Shown one piece after another: positions 8,411 through 17,105 of a DNA stretch of 64,000 nt. Source of the DNA: Deltaproteobacteria bacterium RIFOXYA12_FULL_58_15 (GTDB taxonomy: Bacteria > Myxococcota > XYA12-FULL-58-9); NCBI GenBank assembly GCA_001798605.1, contig MGST01000016.1, positions 1,640 to 65,639 of the forward strand. Direction: 5' to 3'. The notes under the pieces were generated by a model, which was given only the letters and a program-made list of their open reading frames with translations, did no database searches and was not told the DNA's origin. Each line of letters starts with the position of its first letter. Position 1 is the first letter of the stretch. A program made the translations under genes and the position numbers.

Positions 8411-11400
8411 ATGTTGCGGTGCTTGCGGCACGCAGCTCTGGGATGGGCGTTGTGTGTCGGAGTGGGTGCGGTCCTGGTGATACCGGCGGTGCCCAATACC
8501 GCCGAGGCGCGGCGCAAAGGCAAGCGCAAAACCAACAAGCGGGGTGCGGACACCCAGAAGCGGGATATCGACAAGGGCTCGCTCGCCCCCAAAGAGGAGT
8601 TCGGCCTCGACGAGGACATTGGCAAGACCAAGAGCCTCAAACCCGCCGCTGAGGACAAGGGTCCTGGACTCGAGGATATCGAAATTGGCCGAGCGCGAAC
8701 TCTGGAAGACGTGGTCGGCGACAAGATCAACGAAGAGATTCGGGTTGCGCAAGAGCTATTGCAGCTGACACCTGGCTGTGATGAGGGAGCGCCGGTCCGT
8801 TTCAGGCTCGCCGATCTCTATTGGGAAAAATCAAAGCGCGCGTTCTTCAAGTCAGAGGACTTCAATTTGGCTGAGGAAAAGCGCAATCAATACATCGCGT
8901 TGATGCGCAAGCTGCAGGGCCAGACCATCGAGCATTATCAGCAAATTATCGACGACTGTCCCGAGTATCCTGACTACGCCCGGGTCCTGTTCTTTCAGGG
9001 ATCGGCCTACATGGAACTCGAAAAATCGTCCGACGGTGTCGGCTTTTTCAAACGGATCATCCAGGACTTTCCCAACTCGGAATGGGTTGGCAACGCTTGG
9101 TTTATGGTCGGCGAGTACTTCTTCAACGACGAGGATGATGCCAATCAGGCATTGCGCGCCTACAAGGAAGCGGAGAGGCACAAGGACTCGCAGACCTTCG
9201 GTTACGCGATTTACAAACAGGGATGGTGCTACGTCAACACGGGTGATTGGGACATGGCGCTCGAGCGGTTCCGTACTGTTGTGCAAACCAGTGAGGACCA
9301 ACGTCTCAATATGGACAAACGTGGCCGCATTGGCCTGCGGCGTGAAGGCCTGAAGGACTTCGTACGCGCTTACGCCAACATCGGTGACGCGAAACAGGCC
9401 TTCCGCAGCTTGCTCAAGGTTGGTGGCAAGGATGACGTTGAGTGGATGATGGAGGCCCTCGGCAAGTGGTACATTAACAATGATGCTCACAATGACATTA
9501 TCACCGTTTACAAGGAGCTCATCAAAAATTATCCGAAGTCTACGCGGCTGCCGCTGTTCCAGGGCCGCATTGTCAACGCAGTAAGCATTCTTGACAAGCG
9601 CGCGGTGGTAACGCAGTCGAAGCTTCTCACTGAGTATTTCGAGCGCACCCGTCAGCGATTGGCATCCGGCGAGTTCGACAAGGATCAAGAAGCCAAAAAG
9701 AGGGTCATCCGCGATATTAAAGAGGCTGAGGAGATTGCCGAAAACACTTTGCGTGGCCTGGCCATGGAGTTCAACAAGGACGCCAAGAAACTGTCGCGCG
9801 GCACCGCCAGGGATCGCACCTTCAAGATTGCCCATGATCTTTACAAGCACTATCTCGTGGTCTTTCCCGAACCGATACCAGGCGCAGAAGTCAACTACGT
9901 CTTCTACATGCGTTTCTACTATGCAGAGGTACTCTTCGAACTCGAGAATTTTGAAGAGGCGGCCAAGAATTACGACCTTGTCGTCGACATGGATCCGAAT
10001 CCACCAAAGAAGAAAGAGAAGGACATAGTCCTCGCCGCGGCCGAGAACTCGGTGCACGCCTATCGGGAGCTGGTGGAGGATCTAGACCGCAAGAATCCAC
10101 CACAGATCAGTGGCACAGAACCTAAGACGATTCCCGAGATTAAGTCGAAGTTGATCAACGCGTGCCAACGCTACATCAAGTATGTGGGCTCTGTGGGTGA
10201 CAAGATCGTTGAGATCCGTTACCTGGTTGCTTACATCTACTACACCTACAATCACTTCAGTGAGGCGGCGCCAGCCTTCAACGACATTGTCTCCAACCAC
10301 CCGGGCCACGACCGTGCGTGTTTTGCAGCCAACCTCACCTTGGACATTTACAATGGCGCCAAGAATTACCGCGCCCTCAAGGAAACCGCGCGCACCTACG
10401 TAGACAATAAGGCTCTCGCCTGCGGTGAAGGCGACCGCACAAAGTTTGCGCAGATTGAAGAGCGTTCGTCGTTTACTCTCATCAAAGTTGAGCTCGAAGA
10501 CAACCACAAGAATCTCCAGGCGGCGAAGGCGTATCTCGAGTTTTACAAGCAGTTCCCGAGCAGCGAGTCGGCTGATGACGCCGTCTACAATGCCGCGTAC
10601 AACTACGACGTGGCCCAACGACTCGACAAGGCCAATGAGGTACGTGAGTTCCTCGTTAACAAGATGCCGAATGCGGACAAGAACCTCGTACAGGAGACCC
10701 TATTCAACATTGCCGCGAGCTATGAGCGCATCGTCGACTTCGAGCGGGCCGCGCACTACTTGGAACTCTACGTGCAGAAGTATCCCGACGACAAAAAAAG
10801 CAAGGACGTCTTGTTTAACGCCGGCCTCTACCGCGCGACACTTCATGATTTCTCAGGCTCGCGGCGCAACCGCGACCAGTTCATACGCAAATACAAGGAC
10901 GACAAGGAGCTGGTTCAACAGGTGAGTTCCTCCATTTGTGAATCCTTTGAGAAGGAAGCTGAGCTCTTCGAGGCCGGCGAATCCGATCAACGTGCCGTTG
11001 TCAAAAAGTGGGAAGAGGTCAATGACTGCTACTTCAAGTATTCGAAGACCTATGAGGGCAAGGACGATGACGGCGTCTGCCACGCACAGTTCCGCCGCGG
11101 CGAGATCATGCGGACAAAGACCAAGTACGCCAAGGGGTATGCGGAACAGGCGAAGTTTCTGGTGAAGAACTGGCCAACGTGGAAACGGCGCAACAAGATG
11201 GAAGATCTTCCTCGGTGCGCTGCTGCCGTGGCAGAGATCGAGCTACGGGATTTAACGCCTGAGCTGAAGAAATACAAAGAGCTCCAAATTTCAGAGGTGA
11301 ACCCGAGCGAAAAAGGGATGGCGAAGTTCAAGGCATCAACAAAAGCAAAAATTGATGCGCGGGATGCCCTCATCAAGAAATATCAAGACGTCGCAGCCTA

Positions 11401-11971
11401 TGGGGAAGTGGTCTCCGCTGCGGAATGGGCGCTGGCTGCGCTTTACTATATTGGTGAGTCCTATCTGAATTCGGTGAAGGTGTTGTTAGACGCACCGATT
11501 GTCCAAAAGGTTCAAGGCGTCAAAGTGCCCGAGGAGATCAAGGCTGAGCTGACCGCTCAGCTCAAAGACCAATCATTGCCCATCGAGGAATCTGCCGTTG
11601 AGGCTTATCGAGTCTGTGTCAATACCGCCAACCGGCTCGGGGTTTACACGCAGTGGTCGGTCAAGGCTCTCAAGCGGCTCCAAGAGTTGCGACCGGAGGA
11701 GTTCCCACCAGCCGACGAGCGGTTGGTCGAAGTCAAATTCGTTGACGCACTCACGGTTGCTACCAACGACATCGTCATCTCAGACGGCGATTCGTGGAAA
11801 CCGTTGGGTGCGGTGGTGGCAGCCGATGGGATGAAGCCCGGCGACATGAAGAAGGAAGATCCCAAGAAGGAACCAAAGATTGACAAGGACGACGGCGGCG
11901 AAGAGAAAACTGACAAGGACACCAAAGCGGCCAAGGGTCAACGCGGGCGCAAGCGTGGTCGAGCGAGATGA
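8411..11971 (+). CDS. gltD: Large exported TPR protein, GltD-like
   Basis: The 1186-aa product starts MLRCLRHAALGWALCVGVGA with a signal peptide ending near TAEA, then a Lys-rich stretch, then almost continuous TPR/Sel1-like helical hairpins (for example YPDYARVLFFQGSAYMELE, NPGHDRACFAANLTLDIY, YPDDKKSKDVLFNAGLY) to about residue 1000, and a charged Lys/Asp tail. It is predicted periplasmic. It is the first gene of the block that matches gltD-E-F-G-H-I-J order. The ATG at 8411 has GGGAG 5 bases upstream, better than the GTG four codons earlier. It follows the GltC-like gene after 175 bp without a gene and overlaps the next gene by 4 bases. The symbol rests on order and architecture. Confidence 0.65.
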   Translation: MLRCLRHAALGWALCVGVGAVLVIPAVPNTAEARRKGKRKTNKRGADTQKRDIDKGSLAPKEEFGLDEDIGKTKSLKPAAEDKGPGLEDIEIGRARTLEDVVGDKINEEIRVAQELLQLTPGCDEGAPVRFRLADLYWEKSKRAFFKSEDFNLAEEKRNQYIALMRKLQGQTIEHYQQIIDDCPEYPDYARVLFFQGSAYMELEKSSDGVGFFKRIIQDFPNSEWVGNAWFMVGEYFFNDEDDANQALRAYKEAERHKDSQTFGYAIYKQGWCYVNTGDWDMALERFRTVVQTSEDQRLNMDKRGRIGLRREGLKDFVRAYANIGDAKQAFRSLLKVGGKDDVEWMMEALGKWYINNDAHNDIITVYKELIKNYPKSTRLPLFQGRIVNAVSILDKRAVVTQSKLLTEYFERTRQRLASGEFDKDQEAKKRVIRDIKEAEEIAENTLRGLAMEFNKDAKKLSRGTARDRTFKIAHDLYKHYLVVFPEPIPGAEVNYVFYMRFYYAEVLFELENFEEAAKNYDLVVDMDPNPPKKKEKDIVLAAAENSVHAYRELVEDLDRKNPPQISGTEPKTIPEIKSKLINACQRYIKYVGSVGDKIVEIRYLVAYIYYTYNHFSEAAPAFNDIVSNHPGHDRACFAANLTLDIYNGAKNYRALKETARTYVDNKALACGEGDRTKFAQIEERSSFTLIKVELEDNHKNLQAAKAYLEFYKQFPSSESADDAVYNAAYNYDVAQRLDKANEVREFLVNKMPNADKNLVQETLFNIAASYERIVDFERAAHYLELYVQKYPDDKKSKDVLFNAGLYRATLHDFSGSRRNRDQFIRKYKDDKELVQQVSSSICESFEKEAELFEAGESDQRAVVKKWEEVNDCYFKYSKTYEGKDDDGVCHAQFRRGEIMRTKTKYAKGYAEQAKFLVKNWPTWKRRNKMEDLPRCAAAVAEIELRDLTPELKKYKELQISEVNPSEKGMAKFKASTKAKIDARDALIKKYQDVAAYGEVVSAAEWALAALYYIGESYLNSVKVLLDAPIVQKVQGVKVPEEIKAELTAQLKDQSLPIEESAVEAYRVCVNTANRLGVYTQWSVKALKRLQELRPEEFPPADERLVEVKFVDALTVATNDIVISDGDSWKPLGAVVAADGMKPGDMKKEDPKKEPKIDKDDGGEEKTDKDTKAAKGQRGRKRGRAR

Positions 11972-13650
11972 TGGTTCTTAAAACTTTGAATAGATTCTGT
12001 CTCTGTTCACTTGCGTGGGCATGGGCGGGTGTCGGGTTTGTCGGGTGTGGTGGTGAGCAAGCATCAACAGGGCCGGCGCAAGTGGCAGCTGTGGTGGAAG
12101 AAGGCCCCAAGAAGAAGCCCCCGGAGGAAGGTCCAGAGGCCATCGCGGCTGCGCGCTTCGACAAGCTCGCCAAGGATCTCGAGGATCTCGGTCATGAGGG
12201 TTCCATCGACCGCAGTTGGTTGGAATCAGAGTTGCGGGCCGTGTTGAAATTGAACCCCGATCACTCCACCGCCCGTTTCAATCTTGCCATGCTGGAGGGC
12301 AAAGACGGCGGTGGTGACAAGTGTGCGGTCTACGAGGCCATACTCGACGACGATGACGGGTTTGCGCCTGCTGCTGAGAATCTGGCGGCCTGCAAGATTG
12401 AGAAAGGGGACGTGGACGGTGCCGCGGAGGTGTACCGCGAAATCATCAAGAAAGACCCCAAGGCGCTCACATCACGCATGGCCCTGGCGCGTATTCTGCA
12501 GCGGCGGGGCGAACACAAAGCGGCGATTGAGCTCTGCCGCAAGGTCCTTCAGCGCAAGGCGGACGCCATTGAGGCATTCCGCATTCTCGCGGAGAGCTAC
12601 TTCGCCATCAAAGATGTGTCGATGGCCGAGCTCATTATTGGCAAGGGCCTGACGATGAAGGAGGATGACGTCCAGTTGCACTACCTGGCCGCCCAGATTC
12701 TCCTGCAACGGGGGCAACTCGCAGGTGGAATCGCTAAGCTTCAGCACGTCCTCAAGCTCAAGCCCAAGTGGCTCAAGGTTCGCGGGGAGCTCGCGCAGTT
12801 GTTGGTCTCTAACGACGCCTGGGGCAATGCCATGCCGCACTTTGAGGCAATCCTCAAAGAGGCCCCCAACCACCGTCCCAGCCGTATCGGCTTCGCCGTG
12901 TGCGCCACTCACTTGGGACGGTACGACGAATCGGAGAAGATCTACAAAGATCTTCTTGCCAAAGACGCGAACGACGTCGATGGATTGTGGAACTACGGCT
13001 ATCTTCTCTGGCGGCATCTTAAGAAATATGATGACGCCATGGCCATGTTCACCCGATTCGAGAAGGCCGTCGGCGATGACAAGAAAGCCGCCGCAGTGGG
13101 TGCCATCGTCAAGAAGATCGACAACGAAAAGAAGAACATTGCGGCTCGCAAAGCTCGCGAAGAGCGAGACAACAAGAGACGTCAGTCTATTGATGCGGCA
13201 TGTGCCGCTGTGGCGTCGGGAGGCAAACCTGATGCCGCAGCTATTGGATCTGACGACGATCGCATTAAGGCAGCATGGGATCTGCTCCTGGTTACGGCGG
13301 TGGCAAAAGCGCAAGAGGGCGACACCGAAGGCTTCCGTAACTTCGGTGAATGTGCCTTGGCCATCATTCCCGAGACCCCGGGGCCCGGCATGGTTGCCTG
13401 TGCACAGATGCGGGTGAACTGGGTGCAGCTCCAGGACCAGGTGGGGTTGTTGGTATCCCCAGATGATTTGCGCCGTGCCAAGAAGACGATTGCCAAGGCA
13501 GTGGAGTGCGATCCTGAGAACCCAGATCCGCAAATATTCTTGGAGCAGATCGACGGCCTCATACTTCAAGCTGAGGAGGCGGCGAAAGGTGCCGAACAAA
13601 CTCCTGCTGACGAGACGCCCGCTGGCGGAGAGGAAGAGCTCTTGCCATGA
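11968..13650 (+). CDS. gltE: TPR lipoprotein, GltE (AglT)-like
   Basis: The 560-aa product has a lipoprotein signal (LAWAWAGVGFVGC, lipid Cys at about residue 27), a short Pro/Lys linker and then seven or more TPRs (AEVYREIIKKDPKALTSRMA, AIELCRKVLQRKADAIEAFR, PHFEAILKEAPNHRPSRIGF). A linker follows at about 380-420, then a last helical domain and an acidic tail. In M. xanthus, GltE (AglT) is a TPR lipoprotein encoded between gltD and gltF; this gene has the same position, export class and repeat type. The ATG overlaps the GltD-like stop (ATGATG). About 187 bp without a gene follow before the next start. Confidence 0.75.
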   Translation: MMVLKTLNRFCLCSLAWAWAGVGFVGCGGEQASTGPAQVAAVVEEGPKKKPPEEGPEAIAAARFDKLAKDLEDLGHEGSIDRSWLESELRAVLKLNPDHSTARFNLAMLEGKDGGGDKCAVYEAILDDDDGFAPAAENLAACKIEKGDVDGAAEVYREIIKKDPKALTSRMALARILQRRGEHKAAIELCRKVLQRKADAIEAFRILAESYFAIKDVSMAELIIGKGLTMKEDDVQLHYLAAQILLQRGQLAGGIAKLQHVLKLKPKWLKVRGELAQLLVSNDAWGNAMPHFEAILKEAPNHRPSRIGFAVCATHLGRYDESEKIYKDLLAKDANDVDGLWNYGYLLWRHLKKYDDAMAMFTRFEKAVGDDKKAAAVGAIVKKIDNEKKNIAARKAREERDNKRRQSIDAACAAVASGGKPDAAAIGSDDDRIKAAWDLLLVTAVAKAQEGDTEGFRNFGECALAIIPETPGPGMVACAQMRVNWVQLQDQVGLLVSPDDLRRAKKTIAKAVECDPENPDPQIFLEQIDGLILQAEEAAKGAEQTPADETPAGGEEELLP

Positions 13651-13782
13651 GTTTGGTGTGCAAAGATTCGCTGGTGCCAAGGTCCGGATCGGCAAGCCAC
13701 AAACGATGTTTGTATGTGGATCCGCCAGAATTGTGGGGACCTGTCGCACCCCGTTTTCGGAGTCCTGAGTGTGGTGGGGTTG

Positions 13783-13812
13783 TTGGGGCCAAAGTCGTCC
13801 ATGGTGTATACT
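13783..13812 (+). promoter_or_regulatory. Possible internal promoter before the GltF-like gene
   Basis: TTGGGG at 13783-13788 and TATACT at 13807-13812 are separated by 18 bases and lie 26 bases before the GltF-like ATG, in one of the longer gaps of the locus. Confidence 0.33.
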
Positions 13813-13837
13813 GGGACCCAACCAAGTGAGGAGTGCC

Positions 13838-14101
13838 ATGAGGAGAATAGCTGTTTTGATTCTGTTTGCGGCTCCGATCGCCTTGGCCCTGATGTTGGTC
13901 GGGGTGTCCGCGCACGCTCAAGAGGAAGTCATCTTCAAGAAACATACAGTGGTCGATTTTGGCGATGACACGATCGACGGCAACCTTTCAAAGCCCGACG
14001 GGGCGTACCTCGAGAGTCGCAAGACACAGCGACACCAGCGGCTGATCAAGGTGCGTGAGTCGTTCCGGCCCGAGATTCTGCAATCGGTTCGGGTGCTGTA
14101 A
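13838..14101 (+). CDS. gltF: Small exported protein, GltF/CglF-like
   Basis: An 87-aa product with a signal peptide (MRRIAVLILFAAPIALALML, cleavage near VSAHA) and a short mature part with the conserved-looking line FKKHTVVDFGDDTIDGNL, then RKTQRHQRLIKVRESFRPEI. Small proteins of this pattern sit between gltE and gltG in myxobacterial glt clusters (annotated GltF or CglF, from memory) and are periplasmic parts of the complex. The start at 13838 has GAGGAG 5 bases upstream. Size, export and exact position between GltE- and GltG-like genes support the call. Confidence 0.7.
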   Translation: MRRIAVLILFAAPIALALMLVGVSAHAQEEVIFKKHTVVDFGDDTIDGNLSKPDGAYLESRKTQRHQRLIKVRESFRPEILQSVRVL

Positions 14102-14135
14102 TGCTGGCAGCAGGGCTCGACAGCTCGAGGAAGCA

Positions 14136-16103
14136 ATGAGCGTAACGTTCAACGTTCAGGTGTTACAAGATGGACAGGTGGTCGCGCGGCACGAGTTTGA
14201 CTCGGAAACGCACCGAACGATCAAGATTGGGCGGCTTCCATCCGCTCAGATCAAGATCGAAGACCCGAAGGTTGCCCGAATCCATGCGGTGATTGAGTTT
14301 GCCGGTGATGAGATCTCACTGGTGGATATGGGCTCGACGACGGGGACGGCGGTCAATGGTGCCAAGGTACACAAGGTGAAGTTGGCCAACGGCGACCAGG
14401 TCTTGATTGGCAACGCTCTATTGATCATTGGCATTGGTGGGGCGCAGGCACAGGTTGCTGCAACTGCGAACATGCCCGCCCCCAGCATGGCTCCCGTGGG
14501 CCACCCGCCCGGCATGATGGCCGGTCAGCTGCCACCCATGGCCCCAATGGGGATGCCACACTTTGGAGGCCAACCGGCGCAACCACTTGCAGCCGTGGTA
14601 CCGGCTGGTCAGCCGATGCAGCCACGCTTTGATCCTGGATCCACCGGCAATGAGCCGATTCGCCGCATAACCAAAGAGCGTCTCCGCTCCGCGGCTGTGG
14701 AAAGCAAACCGCATCCCGCTCTGCCGCCCGAAGAAAAGATGGCGCGGGACAATCGCGTCATGGAGATGCGAGTGTATTGGGGGGAGATTCTCCTCGGTGT
14801 GCATCACTATCTGAAGCCGAAAAAGATCACCATCGGTGAGAGCAAGAACACTGACATCTTTCTTTCCAGTGAGGGCCTGCCGATTGAGGCATTCCCGCTG
14901 ATTCGGTACGTCGACGACGAGTATCTGCTGACCTTCACCACTCAGATGGAGGGCGAAGTCGAGATTGACGGCCAATTGCTGCCGTTGCAGAGCCTGCGGG
15001 GCTCCGCGGGTGCCAGAAAAGATCCCGACCTCGAGGGCAGCTATTTTGTGAAACTTCCGGAGAATGCTCGGGCAGTTGTGCATTGGGGCGGCGCAACCTT
15101 CGCCCTGCGGTTTACCGCACCGGCGCGACCGGTACCCAATCCTTTCTTCAAGAATCTCGATCTGCAGTACATCAACATGTTGCTGCTATCGATTTTTTTC
15201 CATGTGGCGACCATCGTGACTTTCATGGTCTACCCTTACGACACAGAGTCGCTCAGGGAGGACTTGTTCGACGAGCCGGATCGTTTTGCCAAACTGGTGC
15301 TCGAGCAGCCGCAGGAGACGGAATCCACCAAGAACATGCTCGACAAGCTGAAGAAGAAGGTCGAGCAAGAGAAGCAGAAAATCGAGGAGGAGAGGCCGCC
15401 AGACAAACGCGAGCAGCTCAAGATCGACACCAAAGAAGTCAAGAAACGGCCGCAGAAGACGGAGGCGCAGAAGTCTGCCGAGGTTAAGCAGAAGTTCACC
15501 AAGATGTTCTCCGGCAGCGGTGGCGGTGGCATGGGCAGCATTCTTGGTGGTGGTGGAGGTGGCACTCTTGCGGGGACCTTGTCGAACGTCATTGGCACGA
15601 CCGGGGCTGGATCCGCCACGGCGGGCCTCGCGGGCCTTGGTATTCGTGGTGGTGCGCTCACCGGTGGCGGCATTGGCACGAGTCGTGGCATCGCTGGCAT
15701 TGGGACATCTGGGCGTCTGGGCGGCGGCGGCATGCGGTACGGCTCGGGGGTCAATCTCGGCGACCGCAAGGATCGCAACCTCATCGGTTTCTCTACTCCG
15801 GTGGTGATGGGTGCCTTGGCCAAAGAGGTGATCCAGAAGGTCATCGACCAGCACAAGAATCAAATTCGCTACTGCTATGAAGTGCAGTTGCAGCGCAAAC
15901 AGGAGCTCGCAGGCAAGGTAGCCATGAAATGGGTTATCGCTGCGACAGGCGCTGTGGCGAAAGTCCTGGTGACCGAAACGACCCTGAACAACAGTGCCGT
16001 GGAGAATTGCATCAAGGAGAAGATCAAGACCTGGCAGTTTCCTGCGCCCGCAGGTGGTGGTATTGTTGAGGTCAATTATCCCTTCATATTCAAGGCGAGC
16101 TGA
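14136..16103 (+). CDS. gltG: FHA and TonB-like domain inner-membrane protein, GltG
   Basis: The 655-aa protein has an N-terminal FHA domain (about residues 5-100, with GRLPSAQIKI, ARIHAVI and GSTTGTAVNG, where the usual SxNGT is TTGT), a Pro/Met-rich linker, a conserved region typical of AgmX/PglI proteins (about 205-340), one membrane segment (about 347-367, NMLLLSIFFHVATIVTFMV), a charged coiled linker, a Gly-rich hinge and a C-terminal TonB-like AgmX/PglI domain (about 560-655, IRYCYEVQLQRK, VLVTETTLNN, WQFPAP). The FHA part would be cytoplasmic and the C-terminus periplasmic. This matches GltG (PglI) of the gliding complex. The ATG at 14136 has GAGGAAG upstream. The stop overlaps the next start. 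Confidence 0.85.
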   Translation: MSVTFNVQVLQDGQVVARHEFDSETHRTIKIGRLPSAQIKIEDPKVARIHAVIEFAGDEISLVDMGSTTGTAVNGAKVHKVKLANGDQVLIGNALLIIGIGGAQAQVAATANMPAPSMAPVGHPPGMMAGQLPPMAPMGMPHFGGQPAQPLAAVVPAGQPMQPRFDPGSTGNEPIRRITKERLRSAAVESKPHPALPPEEKMARDNRVMEMRVYWGEILLGVHHYLKPKKITIGESKNTDIFLSSEGLPIEAFPLIRYVDDEYLLTFTTQMEGEVEIDGQLLPLQSLRGSAGARKDPDLEGSYFVKLPENARAVVHWGGATFALRFTAPARPVPNPFFKNLDLQYINMLLLSIFFHVATIVTFMVYPYDTESLREDLFDEPDRFAKLVLEQPQETESTKNMLDKLKKKVEQEKQKIEEERPPDKREQLKIDTKEVKKRPQKTEAQKSAEVKQKFTKMFSGSGGGGMGSILGGGGGGTLAGTLSNVIGTTGAGSATAGLAGLGIRGGALTGGGIGTSRGIAGIGTSGRLGGGGMRYGSGVNLGDRKDRNLIGFSTPVVMGALAKEVIQKVIDQHKNQIRYCYEVQLQRKQELAGKVAMKWVIAATGAVAKVLVTETTLNNSAVENCIKEKIKTWQFPAPAGGGIVEVNYPFIFKAS

Positions 16104-16783
16104 TGGCGATGGCGCGTATCCTTCTTTCTTGTTTTTGCGGTGCCCTAATCTTTGCGGCAGCTGATGACGGTTTTGCCGAAGAGGCCACCGAGGTCATGGC
16201 CACTAAGGTTGGCGAGGGTGATGTTGCAGAGCCCACACCGACCGCCACAGGGCAGATCGAGCCAATCAAAGCAATTGTTCGCGGCTTCTACGTGGATGCT
16301 CGCATGGGCGGTGGTTTCACGTTGGTTAGCGCCGATATGAGCAAGGAGCTACAGCTAGCCTACCCCGACGCCGGTGTTTCAGAGGAGCTGGGAGCGGGGG
16401 CGCACGTTCACTTCTCTGCCGGATATGACATCAGTGAACAGATCGCTCTGCAGCTCTTGGGAGGAGCAACGCTGATTTCTGGGCGGCGCACAGCAGATCC
16501 GGTTCGGGACCTGAGCCTCGTGTTTGGTGGTGTTGGCGCTCGGTTGGCGATTGATCTGACGAATCGGCTCGATCTCGTCTCGGCGATCGGTGTTGCGTTC
16601 ATCAGCGCTAGCAATTCTGTGGACGAAGCAGAGTCGGGAGTCGGCATTCTGGGCAACGTTGGCCTCGAATATTATGTGCATATACGCCATTTTTCCGTTG
16701 GTGTTGACCTCTCTGTTCTTGCGCCGATGAGTCCGTTCAGGTTGTTTCTCGGCATCTCACCCACGGTGAAATATACCTTCTGA
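16103..16783 (+). CDS. gltH: Outer-membrane beta-barrel, GltH/CglE-like
   Basis: A 226-aa protein with a signal peptide (MARILLSCFCGALIFAAA), an acidic/Thr linker and about 170 residues of barrel-type strands (VDARMGGGFTLVS, GAHVHFSAGYDI, LFLGISPTVKYTF) ending in Phe, the usual terminal residue of outer-membrane barrels. It starts at an ATG that overlaps the GltG stop (TGATG) and is followed by a strong terminator. In myxobacteria, the gene after gltG encodes the small barrel GltH (also called CglE, from memory), so position and fold agree. Strand content is judged by eye. Confidence 0.75.
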   Translation: MAMARILLSCFCGALIFAAADDGFAEEATEVMATKVGEGDVAEPTPTATGQIEPIKAIVRGFYVDARMGGGFTLVSADMSKELQLAYPDAGVSEELGAGAHVHFSAGYDISEQIALQLLGGATLISGRRTADPVRDLSLVFGGVGARLAIDLTNRLDLVSAIGVAFISASNSVDEAESGVGILGNVGLEYYVHIRHFSVGVDLSVLAPMSPFRLFLGISPTVKYTF

Positions 16784-16858
16784 TCCCGCGTGGCCTTTAC
16801 ACCGGGGGATCAAGACCTACATTAACTTAGACGCCGTGGCCCCCCCCTTGGCGTCACT

Positions 16859-16899
16859 CGGCGGTAGGTGCCAGCCCCTTGGTGTCTACCGCCGTTTTT
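16859..16899 (+). terminator. Rho-independent terminator after the GltH-like gene
   Basis: Perfect 9-bp stem, cggcggtag (16859-16867) with ctaccgccg (16886-16894), an 18-base loop and then TTTTT (16895-16899). It lies in the 322-bp gap between GltH and GltI and divides the locus into two transcription units. The rest of the gap holds no gene I can support. Confidence 0.85.
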
Positions 16900-17105
16900 C
16901 TCCATCGTGATTGGCTTGAGAGCAAGACGGACCTTCAATTCGCGGTGGGGCTGGATCCGAATCGGCGAAGGCGTATAAGATTCCCGTTGATTTCTAGGTC
17001 TCTTGGCGGTGCCCATATATAGTGCAACGTGAGGATAGGTGCGGGCAATTTGCCCCGGGAGCGAGCCCAACTGCGAAAATCGATGGCGCGAGGATCTCCG
17101 AGTCC

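Noticed and set aside
8852-10057. Long minus-strand frame inside the GltD-like gene
   Set aside because: It lies opposite a strong TPR frame with signal peptide and ribosome-binding site and has no recognisable domain.
12472-13839. Long minus-strand frame opposite the GltE-like gene
   Set aside because: It is the shadow of a TPR-coding frame; no start signal or motif supports it.
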